A DNA stretch of 11,727 nt from Bacillota bacterium (GTDB lineage Bacteria; Bacillota; Clostridia; Lachnospirales; Lachnospiraceae): contig JAEYPA010000171.1 in NCBI GenBank assembly GCA_023411225.1, positions 1 through 11,727 on the forward strand. Reading direction: 5' to 3'. The notes under the pieces are model-generated. The model saw nothing but the letters and a program-made list of their open reading frames with translations. It was not told where the DNA came from and did no database searches. Below, piece after piece: positions 5,448 to 11,727 of this stretch. The position numbers and the translations under genes are program-made. Position 1 is the stretch's first letter, and each line of letters begins with the position of its first letter.

Positions 5448-6941
5448 TTAAAGCAGTGATAAACTATTACTTACATCTTCTAATTCAATGGTAGATAGTA
5501 GTTTTTTCGTAGGGTTTTTTAAGGTTACAATGCGATTAGCCTGGGATAATAAATTTTTTTCAAATAAATTACGAATTCCTCTGGCATTGCCAAACTCCAA
5601 TCTTTCCTTCTCGCTCATATCATCTATATACTTCTTGATCTGTATTATTGCAGATTTTTTGTATCTAACATCTGCCTTAACAGCCATGGATATTAAAATA
5701 TCTGCTAATTCATCCGTAGAATAATCTGGAAATTCAATAAAAGTATTAAATCTAGAAATTAACCCCGTATTCGATTTGAGAAATTCTTTCATTTCTTCTG
5801 TATATCCAGCTACAATCACTACTAAATCATCTCGGTGATCTTCCATCAGCTTTACAAGAGTATCAATTGCTTCACTTCCGTAGTCATTAACACTGCCTTG
5901 TTTTGTAAGACTGTACGCTTCATCAATAAACAACACTCCACCTAAAGCACTATTTACTTTTTCAGTCACTTTAAGAGCTGTCTGTCCTACAAAACCTGCC
6001 ACCAGACCAGGACGGTCTGTTTCAACCAGGGTTCCTTTCGATAATAAGCCAAGCTCACAATATATTTGAGATAGTAGGCGGGCTACTGTAGTCTTACCAG
6101 TTCCCGGATTCCCACTAAAAACCATGTGATAGGTTATATCTGTGGTAGGCATATTATATTTTTCTCTCATTTTCTTTACTTTAATTAGATTAATAAGTGA
6201 GGTGATTTGCTGTTTAACGTCATTTAGTCCTATTAATTCATTTAATTGGGATAAGAGTAATTCTAACCTTGTTATCTGACTTATGTCTTCTTGTTCTTTA
6301 CCTTCTGTCTTGATATCTAGGGACGTTTTTTCTATAAAATTAGACAGTTGCTGCATCTCAACACAGTTTGAAATCTGTTCATTGCTGATTTTTTTAAATA
6401 AATACCGTTTGCCAAGACAAATTTCAGCCTGTTCTTCGTTTAAAAATCGAATAGATTTATTGTAGTACTGTTCTACAAAAGTTAAAGCAGTTCTATCTCT
6501 TGCACCATCTATATGCGCAAATGCCAACAATATCGACATCATATGATCCAGAAAAACAGAAGCCATATTGGTTCCTTTTTCAAAGTCATATAGACTACAT
6601 AACTGAAGTACAATAGGGGGGCCATTTATAATATGCTGTGAGGTCATAATAATACTCTCAGGATACTCTATATCAGAGATAATCTCTAAAATATTCTGAA
6701 TTGTCAATTGGGAAATCAAGCTTCTAATGGTAACAGAAAGTCTGCCACAAAAAATAGAAGCCTGTACTAATACACTCTGAACATACAGATCCAGATTGTC
6801 ATAAATACTATTATTCAAGTATTTCTCTGGCTCATCCCAATATCCATCCTGTTTCAGAATATCGCATAGCTTTACTAAACATTTATAATTTTCTTGCATT
6901 AGAGTCACATAATAGCTATTATAAACCGAATACAGTTGCAT
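5448..6941 (-). CDS. SpoVK/CbxX-like AAA+ ATPase with uncharacterised N-terminal helical domain
   Basis: A 497-residue protein. The C-terminal half (about 235-480) is a CbxX/CfqX/SpoVK-type AAA+ module: Walker A 'GNPGTGKTT' (277-285), pore-loop region 'GLVAGFVGQTA' (312-322), Walker B 'VLFIDEA' (336-342), sensor 1 region 'VIVAGY' (375-380), arginine finger in 'GLISRF' (Arg397) and sensor 2 'GNARGIRNLFE' (451-461). All residues needed for ATP hydrolysis are present. Residues 1-230 are helical and cysteine-containing; I do not recognise the fold firmly, though 'LLAFAHIDGARDRTALTFVEQ' (138-158) faintly recalls TerB-like domains. B. subtilis SpoVK is about 320 residues and lacks such an extension. 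The start has GGAGGG with 8-base spacing. It lies 36 bp downstream of recG, suggesting cotranscription, and just before the SASP gene. A remodelling or sporulation role is inferred from the AAA+ half only. Confidence 0.85.
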   Translation of the reverse strand: MQLYSVYNSYYVTLMQENYKCLVKLCDILKQDGYWDEPEKYLNNSIYDNLDLYVQSVLVQASIFCGRLSVTIRSLISQLTIQNILEIISDIEYPESIIMTSQHIINGPPIVLQLCSLYDFEKGTNMASVFLDHMMSILLAFAHIDGARDRTALTFVEQYYNKSIRFLNEEQAEICLGKRYLFKKISNEQISNCVEMQQLSNFIEKTSLDIKTEGKEQEDISQITRLELLLSQLNELIGLNDVKQQITSLINLIKVKKMREKYNMPTTDITYHMVFSGNPGTGKTTVARLLSQIYCELGLLSKGTLVETDRPGLVAGFVGQTALKVTEKVNSALGGVLFIDEAYSLTKQGSVNDYGSEAIDTLVKLMEDHRDDLVVIVAGYTEEMKEFLKSNTGLISRFNTFIEFPDYSTDELADILISMAVKADVRYKKSAIIQIKKYIDDMSEKERLEFGNARGIRNLFEKNLLSQANRIVTLKNPTKKLLSTIELEDVSNSLSLL

Positions 6942-6977
6942 ACTAGTATCCCTCCAAACATAGGTTCCGCCTAAGTA

Positions 6978-9011
6978 CTACAGAGAAGTTCTTCCGGCAT
7001 AGCCCGCTATTCTATCACGTAAAAATTCATTTTGCATTACTAAAGCATCATTTTCAATATATTCTTTGGCTGCTGTTGCAGCGAATTTTAATATTTTGGA
7101 ATCATTGTATACATCAGCAAGTTTAAATTCTAAAAGACCGCTTTGCTTGATCCCAAACATATCTCCAGGACCTCTTAATTTTAAGTCCTCCTCAGCAATA
7201 TAGAAGCCGTCGTTGGAATGATTAAGGATTTCCAGACGTTCCATAGTATCCTTTCCACCAGAGCCGCAGACAAAGATACAATAAGATTGATGCTTACCAC
7301 GACCAACACGACCTCTTAGCTGATGAAGTTGGGCAAGACCAAAACGTTCCGCATTTTCCACCATCATTACAGTGGCATTAGGTACATTAACACCTACTTC
7401 TACAACTGTAGTGGAAACTAAAACCTGAATTTCTCCAGAACTAAATTTCTCCATGATCTCATTTTTTTCACCTGGTTTCATTTTACCATGTAAATATTCC
7501 ACTTGTATAGAGGGAGGTAATACCTCTTTTAATTTCATCGTATACTCCATGACATTTTCTGCCTCAATAGCTTCACTTTCTTCTACCATTGGACAGATTA
7601 CATACGCTTGTCTTCCTACAAGTACTTCCTTTTCAATAAAACGGTAAGCTCTTTCCCTATAATTTGTATCAACCACACAGTTTTTGATTGGCAGACGATT
7701 GGCTGGAAGTTCATCAATAACGGATAAATCCAAATCCCCATAAAGAATAATAGCTAATGTTCTTGGTATTGGGGTTGCACTCATAACGAGAACATGTGGA
7801 AATTTACCTTTTCCTGCTAGGGTTTCTCTCTGTCTTACACCAAATCGATGCTGTTCATCCGTGATAACTAGGCCAAGAGCATCATATTCTACTTTCTCTT
7901 GAATGAGAGCGTGGGTACCAACTACTATATCAACCTCATGATTTTTAATGACTTCATAAGCTTTACGCTTCTCCTTCGCAGTCATAGAACCAACTAACAG
8001 TGCAATACGAATATTATATGGGGCAAGTAGCTCTACCATACCTTCATAGTGCTGTTTTGCTAAGACTTCTGTGGGTGCCATCATACATCCTTGGTATCCA
8101 TTTTTTGCAGCCTCCATTAGGGCAAGAATTGCCACTATAGTCTTACCGGAACCAACATCACCCTGTACAAGTCTCTGCATGGCAGTTGGTCCTTTGAGAT
8201 CCTTTTTTATTTCTTCCCAAACTTTCTTCTGAGCATTGGTTAATTCATAAGGTAAGGAAGCAATTAAGGTATCACATTCTTCTCGGGGAACCATTACATT
8301 TTCATTTTTCTGAATAGTACGATTATCCTTTAAATATTGGATGGCTAGAGAAAACACAAAGAATTCATCGAATACGAGACGCTTTCTGGCCTCCATCATT
8401 TCTTCTGTATTCTTAGGTTCATGAATCGTTTTTACAGCCTTTTTGTAGTCCATAAGTTTATATTTGTCTCGAATTGTTTTTGGTAAAAAATCTTTTCTAT
8501 ATTCTATCTCTTTTAAAGCCAGACTTATGGATTTGGCTACTTGGTTATTGGTAATACCATTAGTTAAGCCGTACACAGGAAGTAACTTTCCTACTTTATT
8601 ATAGAATTCCTGTTTCGTCAGCATAGTTGGTTGATCCATAACAAGCATTCCATTTTTTCGAACAATTTTCCCACGTACAATATAATGAGTGCCAAGTTTT
8701 AATTGTTTTAACAAGAAAGGCATATTAAACCAGGTTAACTGAAGGATGGAGGTGCCATCTGATAAACGACAGGTCACTAATTTGAGATTTCGAATTTTCT
8801 TCATCTCTGGACTCCTAATTAAGGTACCCTCTACAGCCACAGTCATTCCTTCCTGTATGGAAGCGATTGGTTTAATATCTTCATATTTATCGTATCGGAA
8901 AGGATAGTGTTCCAGAAGATCTCCAACTGTAAAAATACCTAATTTATGATATTTTTCTTCTGCAGCATTCCCAATTCCCTTGATTGTAATAATGGGATCC
9001 TCAGGCCTCAT
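6978..9011 (-). CDS. recG: ATP-dependent DNA helicase RecG
   Basis: RecG remodels stalled replication forks and branch-migrates Holliday junctions. The 677-residue length matches the family. Residues about 1-165 form the wedge/OB-fold region. The helicase motifs follow: 'QGDVGSGKT' (283-291, Walker A), 'APTEVLA' (312-318), 'DEQHRFG' (385-391, motif II), 'SATPIPRT' (411-418, motif III), 'YLHGKM' (506-511), 'VVEVGVNVP' (536-544) and 'QLHQLRGRVGRG' (561-572, motif VI), and the C-terminal 'LKLRGPGDMFGIKQSGL' segment is intact. The ribosome binding site is AGGAGGTGA, 5 bases from the ATG and nearly fully complementary to 16S rRNA. In B. subtilis recG also lies downstream of yloV. Here a strong terminator separates them, so recG needs its own promoter between 9012 and 9075, for which I see only a weak candidate (TTGAAT with a poor -10). 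Confidence 0.98.
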   Translation of the reverse strand: MRPEDPIITIKGIGNAAEEKYHKLGIFTVGDLLEHYPFRYDKYEDIKPIASIQEGMTVAVEGTLIRSPEMKKIRNLKLVTCRLSDGTSILQLTWFNMPFLLKQLKLGTHYIVRGKIVRKNGMLVMDQPTMLTKQEFYNKVGKLLPVYGLTNGITNNQVAKSISLALKEIEYRKDFLPKTIRDKYKLMDYKKAVKTIHEPKNTEEMMEARKRLVFDEFFVFSLAIQYLKDNRTIQKNENVMVPREECDTLIASLPYELTNAQKKVWEEIKKDLKGPTAMQRLVQGDVGSGKTIVAILALMEAAKNGYQGCMMAPTEVLAKQHYEGMVELLAPYNIRIALLVGSMTAKEKRKAYEVIKNHEVDIVVGTHALIQEKVEYDALGLVITDEQHRFGVRQRETLAGKGKFPHVLVMSATPIPRTLAIILYGDLDLSVIDELPANRLPIKNCVVDTNYRERAYRFIEKEVLVGRQAYVICPMVEESEAIEAENVMEYTMKLKEVLPPSIQVEYLHGKMKPGEKNEIMEKFSSGEIQVLVSTTVVEVGVNVPNATVMMVENAERFGLAQLHQLRGRVGRGKHQSYCIFVCGSGGKDTMERLEILNHSNDGFYIAEEDLKLRGPGDMFGIKQSGLLEFKLADVYNDSKILKFAATAAKEYIENDALVMQNEFLRDRIAGYAGRTSL

Positions 9012-9075
9012 GTAATCACCTCCTTCTTTACGTTGGCTCTAAACGAATGTCGTGATGTGATATTTCCTATTCAAT

Positions 9076-9104
9076 AAAAAAGCTGTCGCAATATACGCGA
9101 CAGC
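9076..9104 (-). terminator. Strong intrinsic terminator after fakA
   Basis: On the minus strand GCTGTCGC-GTATATT-GCGACAGC forms a perfect 8-bp stem with a 7-base loop (arms 9097-9104 and 9082-9089), followed immediately by TTTTTT (9076-9081). It lies 24 bp past the fakA stop codon and ends the Asp23-family/fakA transcript before recG. Confidence 0.93.
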
Positions 9105-9128
9105 CCTAAAGTTTAGAAATAATATCTA

Positions 9129-10808
9129 TTATTCTACAGACAGTACATAGTAATATATTGGCTGTCCACCATATTGAACTTCAACATCTATATCTGGGAA
9201 TTCCTCAGTAATTGCATCTGCAACTGCATTGGCATTCTCTTCAGTTACATCCTGACCGAAATAAAGACTAACCAGTTCAGAATCATCGTCAATTAACTGA
9301 TGAATCAAATCGACGGTAGTATCATAGATCTCTGTGCCTACAGAAAGAATCGTACTATCTCCAATACCCATTATATTACCTTGTTTAATTGTTTTGCCAT
9401 CTATTGAAGTATCTCTTACCGCATAAGTAACCTGGCCGGTTTTTACTCTGGACATTTCTTCAAGCATCTTTTGTCTATTTTCTTCAATAGACTTGTCATA
9501 AACAAAATTAATGACTGCAGTGATACCCTGAGGAATTGTCTTACTTGGAATAACCACAATATTCTTATCTTCTGTTAAGCTAGCTGCCTGTTCCGCTGCT
9601 AGAATAATATTCTTATTATTAGGAAGAACATAGATAGTATCAGCATTCACATTATCAATAGCATTCAAGACATCCTCTGTACTAGGATTCATAGTCTGAC
9701 CACCTTCAATAATGTAATCAACTCCAAGCTCCTTAAAAATCTCATTGACTCCTTCACCAACAGAAACACTGATAAAGCCCACTTCTTTACGAGGCTGTTC
9801 TTTCTTTTCAGCTTCCATTTGATCCTTTTTAAGCTGAGCTGCCGCCACCTTCTCTGCGTCCTTTATTAAGCGTTCCTCATGTTCTTCTCGCATGTTATCA
9901 ATTTTCATCTTAGTTAAGGAACCGAAGGTTAAAGCTTTTTGAATTGCTAAGCCTGGGTCATTTGTATGAACATGTACTTTTACAATGTCATCATCTGATA
10001 CAACAACAATAGAATCTCCTATGGATTCTAAAAATACTTTGAATTCATGCTCAGTGTTGATATTATATGGTTTATCCAACATGATAATAAATTCTGTACA
10101 ATAGCCAAATTTAATGTCATTTGTGCTGGCATTCTCTATATTTACAGTACTAGTTGCCTTCACAACCGGTTTAATCTCAATATTTACTTCTTTACCACAT
10201 AATGCATCATAGGCTCCACGTAATACCGTCACCAAACCCTGTCCACCAGAATCCACTACTCCTGCTTCTTTCAAAACCGGAAGCAACTCTGGTGTCTGCT
10301 GTAACACTACCTCCATATGATCTAAAACCTGCTTACAGAATACAATCAAATCATTGGTTTCACCAACAAGTTCTGCAGCTTTTGTGGCACCACCTCTGGC
10401 AACAGTTAAAATCGTACCTTCCTTTGGCTTCATAACTGCTTTATATGCAGTTTCCACAGCTTTTTGGAAAGCATTAGACATAATTGTTACATTTATCTGG
10501 TCATGGTCTTTTATCTCTTTCGTAAATCCCCTAAAGAGCTGAGATAAGATAACACCAGAGTTACCTCTTGCTCCTCTTAAAGAACCACTTGAAATTGCCT
10601 TTGCAACGGTCTCCATCGTCACTACATTAAGCCCGCTAACTTCTTTTGCTGCAGACATAATTGTTAATGTCATATTGGTTCCTGTATCACCGTCTGGTAC
10701 AGGGAATACATTTAATTCATTAATATATTCCTTTTGTGCTTCGATGCTTTGAGCTCCAGCTAGAAAACATTTTTGAAGAGTCTTAGCATCTATATTCTTT
10801 ATAACCAC
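9129..10808 (-). CDS. fakA: Fatty acid kinase subunit A (DhaL/YloV family)
   Basis: The ATP-binding subunit of the fatty-acid kinase, which phosphorylates fatty acids presented by FakB (DegV-family) proteins to feed acyl-phosphate into phospholipid synthesis; in B. subtilis the gene is yloV. The 559 residues match the family. The N-terminal DhaL domain (about 1-200) shows 'NVFPVPDGDTGTNM' (33-46), with Asp39 and Asp41 as magnesium ligands, 'GSLRGARGNSGVILSQLFRG' and 'DSGGQGL'. A charged helical linker (about 305-345) joins the C-terminal part, which ends with 'YGGQPIYYYVLSVE'. It starts with GTG; GGAGG lies 9 bases upstream and MVIKNIDAKT aligns with the start of YloV. It follows the Asp23-family gene by 37 bp, the conserved yloU-yloV pair. 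No FakB gene is in the window. Confidence 0.93.
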   Translation of the reverse strand: MVIKNIDAKTLQKCFLAGAQSIEAQKEYINELNVFPVPDGDTGTNMTLTIMSAAKEVSGLNVVTMETVAKAISSGSLRGARGNSGVILSQLFRGFTKEIKDHDQINVTIMSNAFQKAVETAYKAVMKPKEGTILTVARGGATKAAELVGETNDLIVFCKQVLDHMEVVLQQTPELLPVLKEAGVVDSGGQGLVTVLRGAYDALCGKEVNIEIKPVVKATSTVNIENASTNDIKFGYCTEFIIMLDKPYNINTEHEFKVFLESIGDSIVVVSDDDIVKVHVHTNDPGLAIQKALTFGSLTKMKIDNMREEHEERLIKDAEKVAAAQLKKDQMEAEKKEQPRKEVGFISVSVGEGVNEIFKELGVDYIIEGGQTMNPSTEDVLNAIDNVNADTIYVLPNNKNIILAAEQAASLTEDKNIVVIPSKTIPQGITAVINFVYDKSIEENRQKMLEEMSRVKTGQVTYAVRDTSIDGKTIKQGNIMGIGDSTILSVGTEIYDTTVDLIHQLIDDDSELVSLYFGQDVTEENANAVADAITEEFPDIDVEVQYGGQPIYYYVLSVE

Positions 10809-10845
10809 TGAACTGTTCCTCCTTAAAAGTTACCTATCTATAATA

Positions 10846-11202
10846 TTAGTCTATTACACGCACACCTTCTACATAAATACGTATCTTTTCCACTTCTATT
10901 CCAGTATACTCTTCTACGTTATACTTTACATTGCTAACAAGATTTTCTGCTACCGCAGAAATGCTAACACCATATGCTACAACTATATGAAGATCGATGC
11001 TTATTTTATTCTCTTCTATAACAACATTAACACCGTGGCTAATATTTTCTCTTTTTAAAAGATTTACAAATCCATCTTTCACATTAACTGAAGCCATTCC
11101 TACGACACCAAAGCATTCTACTGCAGCAGAGCCAGCATATTTTGCTATGACATCATTGTCGATTAATATTTCACCAATTTGAGTATTCATATGTCCTTTC
11201 AT
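10846..11202 (-). CDS. yloU: Asp23/Gls24 family envelope stress-like protein (YloU type)
   Basis: A 118-residue protein of the Asp23/DUF322 family: 'IGEILIDNDVIAKYAGSAAVECFGVVGM' with the conserved A-x-x-A-x-E-x-x-G-V-x-G pattern, followed by an alternating strand/helix region ('KISIDLHIVVAYG', 'VEEYTGIEVEKIRIYVEGV'). Asp23 itself is a membrane-associated envelope-stress protein in Staphylococcus; the YloU subgroup is encoded next to the fatty-acid kinase across Firmicutes, and its precise role is unsettled. I chose ATG 11202 because GGAGG lies 6 bases upstream. A TTG further upstream (11220) would place that site inside the gene, and the ATG at 11190 has a poorly spaced site. It is first in a two-gene operon with fakA. 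Confidence 0.93.
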   Translation of the reverse strand: MKGHMNTQIGEILIDNDVIAKYAGSAAVECFGVVGMASVNVKDGFVNLLKRENISHGVNVVIEENKISIDLHIVVAYGVSISAVAENLVSNVKYNVEEYTGIEVEKIRIYVEGVRVID

Positions 11203-11226
11203 ATTAACCCTCCAATTCAATATATT

Positions 11227-11242
11227 ATCAGGTCTCCCTGAT
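11227..11242 (-). promoter_or_regulatory. Leader hairpin with GNRA tetraloop upstream of the Asp23-family gene
   Basis: In the predicted RNA, AUCAGG-GAGA-CCUGAU is a perfect 6-bp stem capped by a GAGA (GNRA) tetraloop. It lies in the 5' leader, ending 13 bases before the GGAGGG ribosome binding site. It may influence mRNA stability or translation; no T-run follows, so it is not an attenuator. Confidence 0.4.
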
Positions 11243-11262
11243 TTGGCGCATATTATTTCTAT

Positions 11263-11268
11263 ATTATA
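11263..11268 (-). promoter_or_regulatory. -10 box of the Asp23-family/fakA operon
   Basis: A perfect TATAAT on the minus strand lies about 60 bases before the start codon, with an A/T-rich stretch above it and only a weak -35 (TTTCTT at 17 bp). The predicted transcript would begin near 11256. Confidence 0.5.
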
Positions 11269-11369
11269 CCCTTTTTTTATTAAAAAAGAAATATATATTT
11301 TAAAATATCAAATAACAATCATTCTTAAGCCTATGATTTCAATCCCTTGCATATATTATACAAATATGT

Positions 11370-11383
11370 TGTGATTATTCACA
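11370..11383. promoter_or_regulatory. TGTGA-N4-TCACA dyad before the small membrane-protein gene
   Basis: TGTGA (11370-11374), TTAT and TCACA (11379-11383) form a perfect inverted repeat 20 bp upstream of the start codon. The half-sites resemble CRP/FNR-family sites, but the CRP spacing is 6, not 4. It could be an operator or a leader hairpin; the assignment is open. Confidence 0.25.
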
Positions 11384-11403
11384 TAATATACGGACGTGAT
11401 AAT

Positions 11404-11541
11404 ATGAGAAGAATGATTGGGTTTATCCTATTTTGGATGGCCATTGGTATGACCATAATGCTATTTATAACAAATGGACTCCTTGCAATCGGAATTATTA
11501 TTGGCTTTTTAATACTAGGTTACAATTTATTCTGCAACTAA
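11404..11541 (+). CDS. Small hypothetical membrane protein (45 residues)
   Basis: The product MRRMIGFILFWMAIGMTIML continues through a second hydrophobic stretch to YNLFCN. It has two predicted membrane helices (about 4-21 and 25-41) around a short turn at 'TNGL', a positive N-terminus (MRR) and a C-terminal Cys44. GGACGTGAT, a near match to the anti-16S sequence, lies just upstream; an in-frame ATG at 11347 has no such site and would add an unlikely 19-residue extension. The residue pattern (hydrophobic, Gly- and Met-rich, Tyr-Asn-Leu-Phe-Cys end) looks selected, not random, and I believe similar short proteins occur in related Clostridia, which I cannot verify here. It is transcribed away from the Asp23-family gene and toward rpmB. 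Function unknown. Confidence 0.65.
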   Translation: MRRMIGFILFWMAIGMTIMLFITNGLLAIGIIIGFLILGYNLFCN

Positions 11542-11578
11542 AATCTTAATTTGTTATTTTTAGTTAGTTCACATGTAT

Positions 11579-11614
11579 AAAAGGGATTCAAAACACAGAC
11601 GCATTTTGAATCCC
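11579..11614 (-). terminator. rpmB: Intrinsic terminator of rpmB
   Basis: GGGATTCAAAA (11583-11593) and TTTTGAATCCC (11604-11614) form a perfect 11-bp stem with a 10-base loop. Read on the minus strand it is followed by TTTTATAC, and it starts 34 bp past the rpmB stop. On the plus strand it is followed by TCTCTACTC, so it may also weakly end the small membrane-protein transcript. Confidence 0.85.
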
Positions 11615-11648
11615 TCTCTACTCGTATAATGCTATAAATATATGTTCA

Positions 11649-11727
11649 TTAAGCACGCTCAACTAAACCTGATTTAAGGCATGAAGTACAAACATACATC
11701 TTCTTTGCAGCTCCATTAACATTAACC
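11649..11727 (-). CDS. rpmB: 50S ribosomal protein L28, C-terminal part, cut by window edge
   Basis: The last 25 codons are visible, reading VNVNGAAKKMYVCTSCLKSG and then LVERA before TAA (11649-11651). This is the conserved C-terminus of L28, a component of the large ribosomal subunit. The Cys-x-x-Cys pair marks the zinc-binding (C+) form, unlike the cysteine-free B. subtilis RpmB; the matching N-terminal pair would be outside the window. In B. subtilis rpmB lies divergently next to the yloU-yloV pair. Here it is on the same strand but separated from it by the small membrane-protein gene and a terminator. Confidence 0.92.
   Translation of the reverse strand, partial: VNVNGAAKKMYVCTSCLKSGLVERA

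Noticed and set aside
9012..9075. Promoter for recG (TTGAAT with GACATT at 17 bp)
   Set aside because: The -10 matches only three of six bases, so I did not list it although a promoter is expected here.
11203..11220. TTG start for the Asp23-family gene
   Set aside because: It would contain the GGAGG site that serves the ATG at 11202.
11350..11357. CATATATT as a sigma-E -10 box for the small membrane-protein gene
   Set aside because: It matches CATAHAHT, but no suitable -35 ATA lies 16-18 bp upstream, and the region is so AT-rich that chance is likely.
1..11727. CRISPR array, insertion sequence, toxin-antitoxin pair, phage genes, tRNA or rRNA
   Set aside because: No regularly spaced repeats, transposase motifs, terminal repeats or RNA gene signatures were seen on either strand; gene content is chromosomal core.

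Overview
The window looks like a chromosomal segment of a low-GC, spore-forming anaerobic Firmicute. A Clostridia member of the Lachnospiraceae type is my best inference, resting on gene content and protein character and not on any database comparison. Evidence for spore formation is an alpha/beta-type small acid-soluble spore protein (SASP), YlbJ and a SpoVK/CbxX-like AAA+ ATPase. The rpmB / Asp23-family (yloU) / yloV(fakA) / recG order and the rsmD / coaD / ylbJ neighbourhood are the ones known from Bacillus subtilis, with differences noted below. Almost all genes lie on the minus strand; only ylbJ and one tiny membrane-protein gene lie on the plus strand.

Layout, left to right. 1-1070: 5' two-thirds of an oligoendopeptidase F gene (minus, running off the left edge). 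1137-1871: a LytTR-type response regulator (minus) whose receiver domain has Gly in place of the phosphorylatable Asp. 1872-2105: a divergent regulatory region with a good sigma-A-like promoter for the regulator, a 14-bp dyad and a sigma-E-like element for ylbJ. 2106-3125: ylbJ (plus), converging on 3133-4896, a minus-strand cluster read in the order rsmD, coaD, coiled-coil protein. A terminator then separates that cluster from the SASP gene (5084-5284), which has a sigma-G-like promoter. 5448-9011: recG followed 36 bp downstream by the AAA+ ATPase gene, probably one transcript. A strong terminator at 9076-9104 separates recG from the upstream pair Asp23-family gene and fakA (9129-11202). 11404-11541: a 45-residue membrane protein (plus). 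11649-11727: 3' end of rpmB (minus) with its terminator.

How it fits together: most genes are housekeeping (ribosomal protein L28, 16S rRNA methylation, coenzyme A synthesis, recombination helicase, fatty-acid kinase). Sporulation genes are interleaved with them, each with its own apparent control signals. I did not find a mobile element, CRISPR array, tRNA or rRNA, and I see no clear sign of a wholly new system. The points most worth a second look are the Asp-less LytTR regulator, the uncharacterised N-terminal half of the AAA+ protein, the coiled-coil gene next to coaD and the 45-residue membrane protein.
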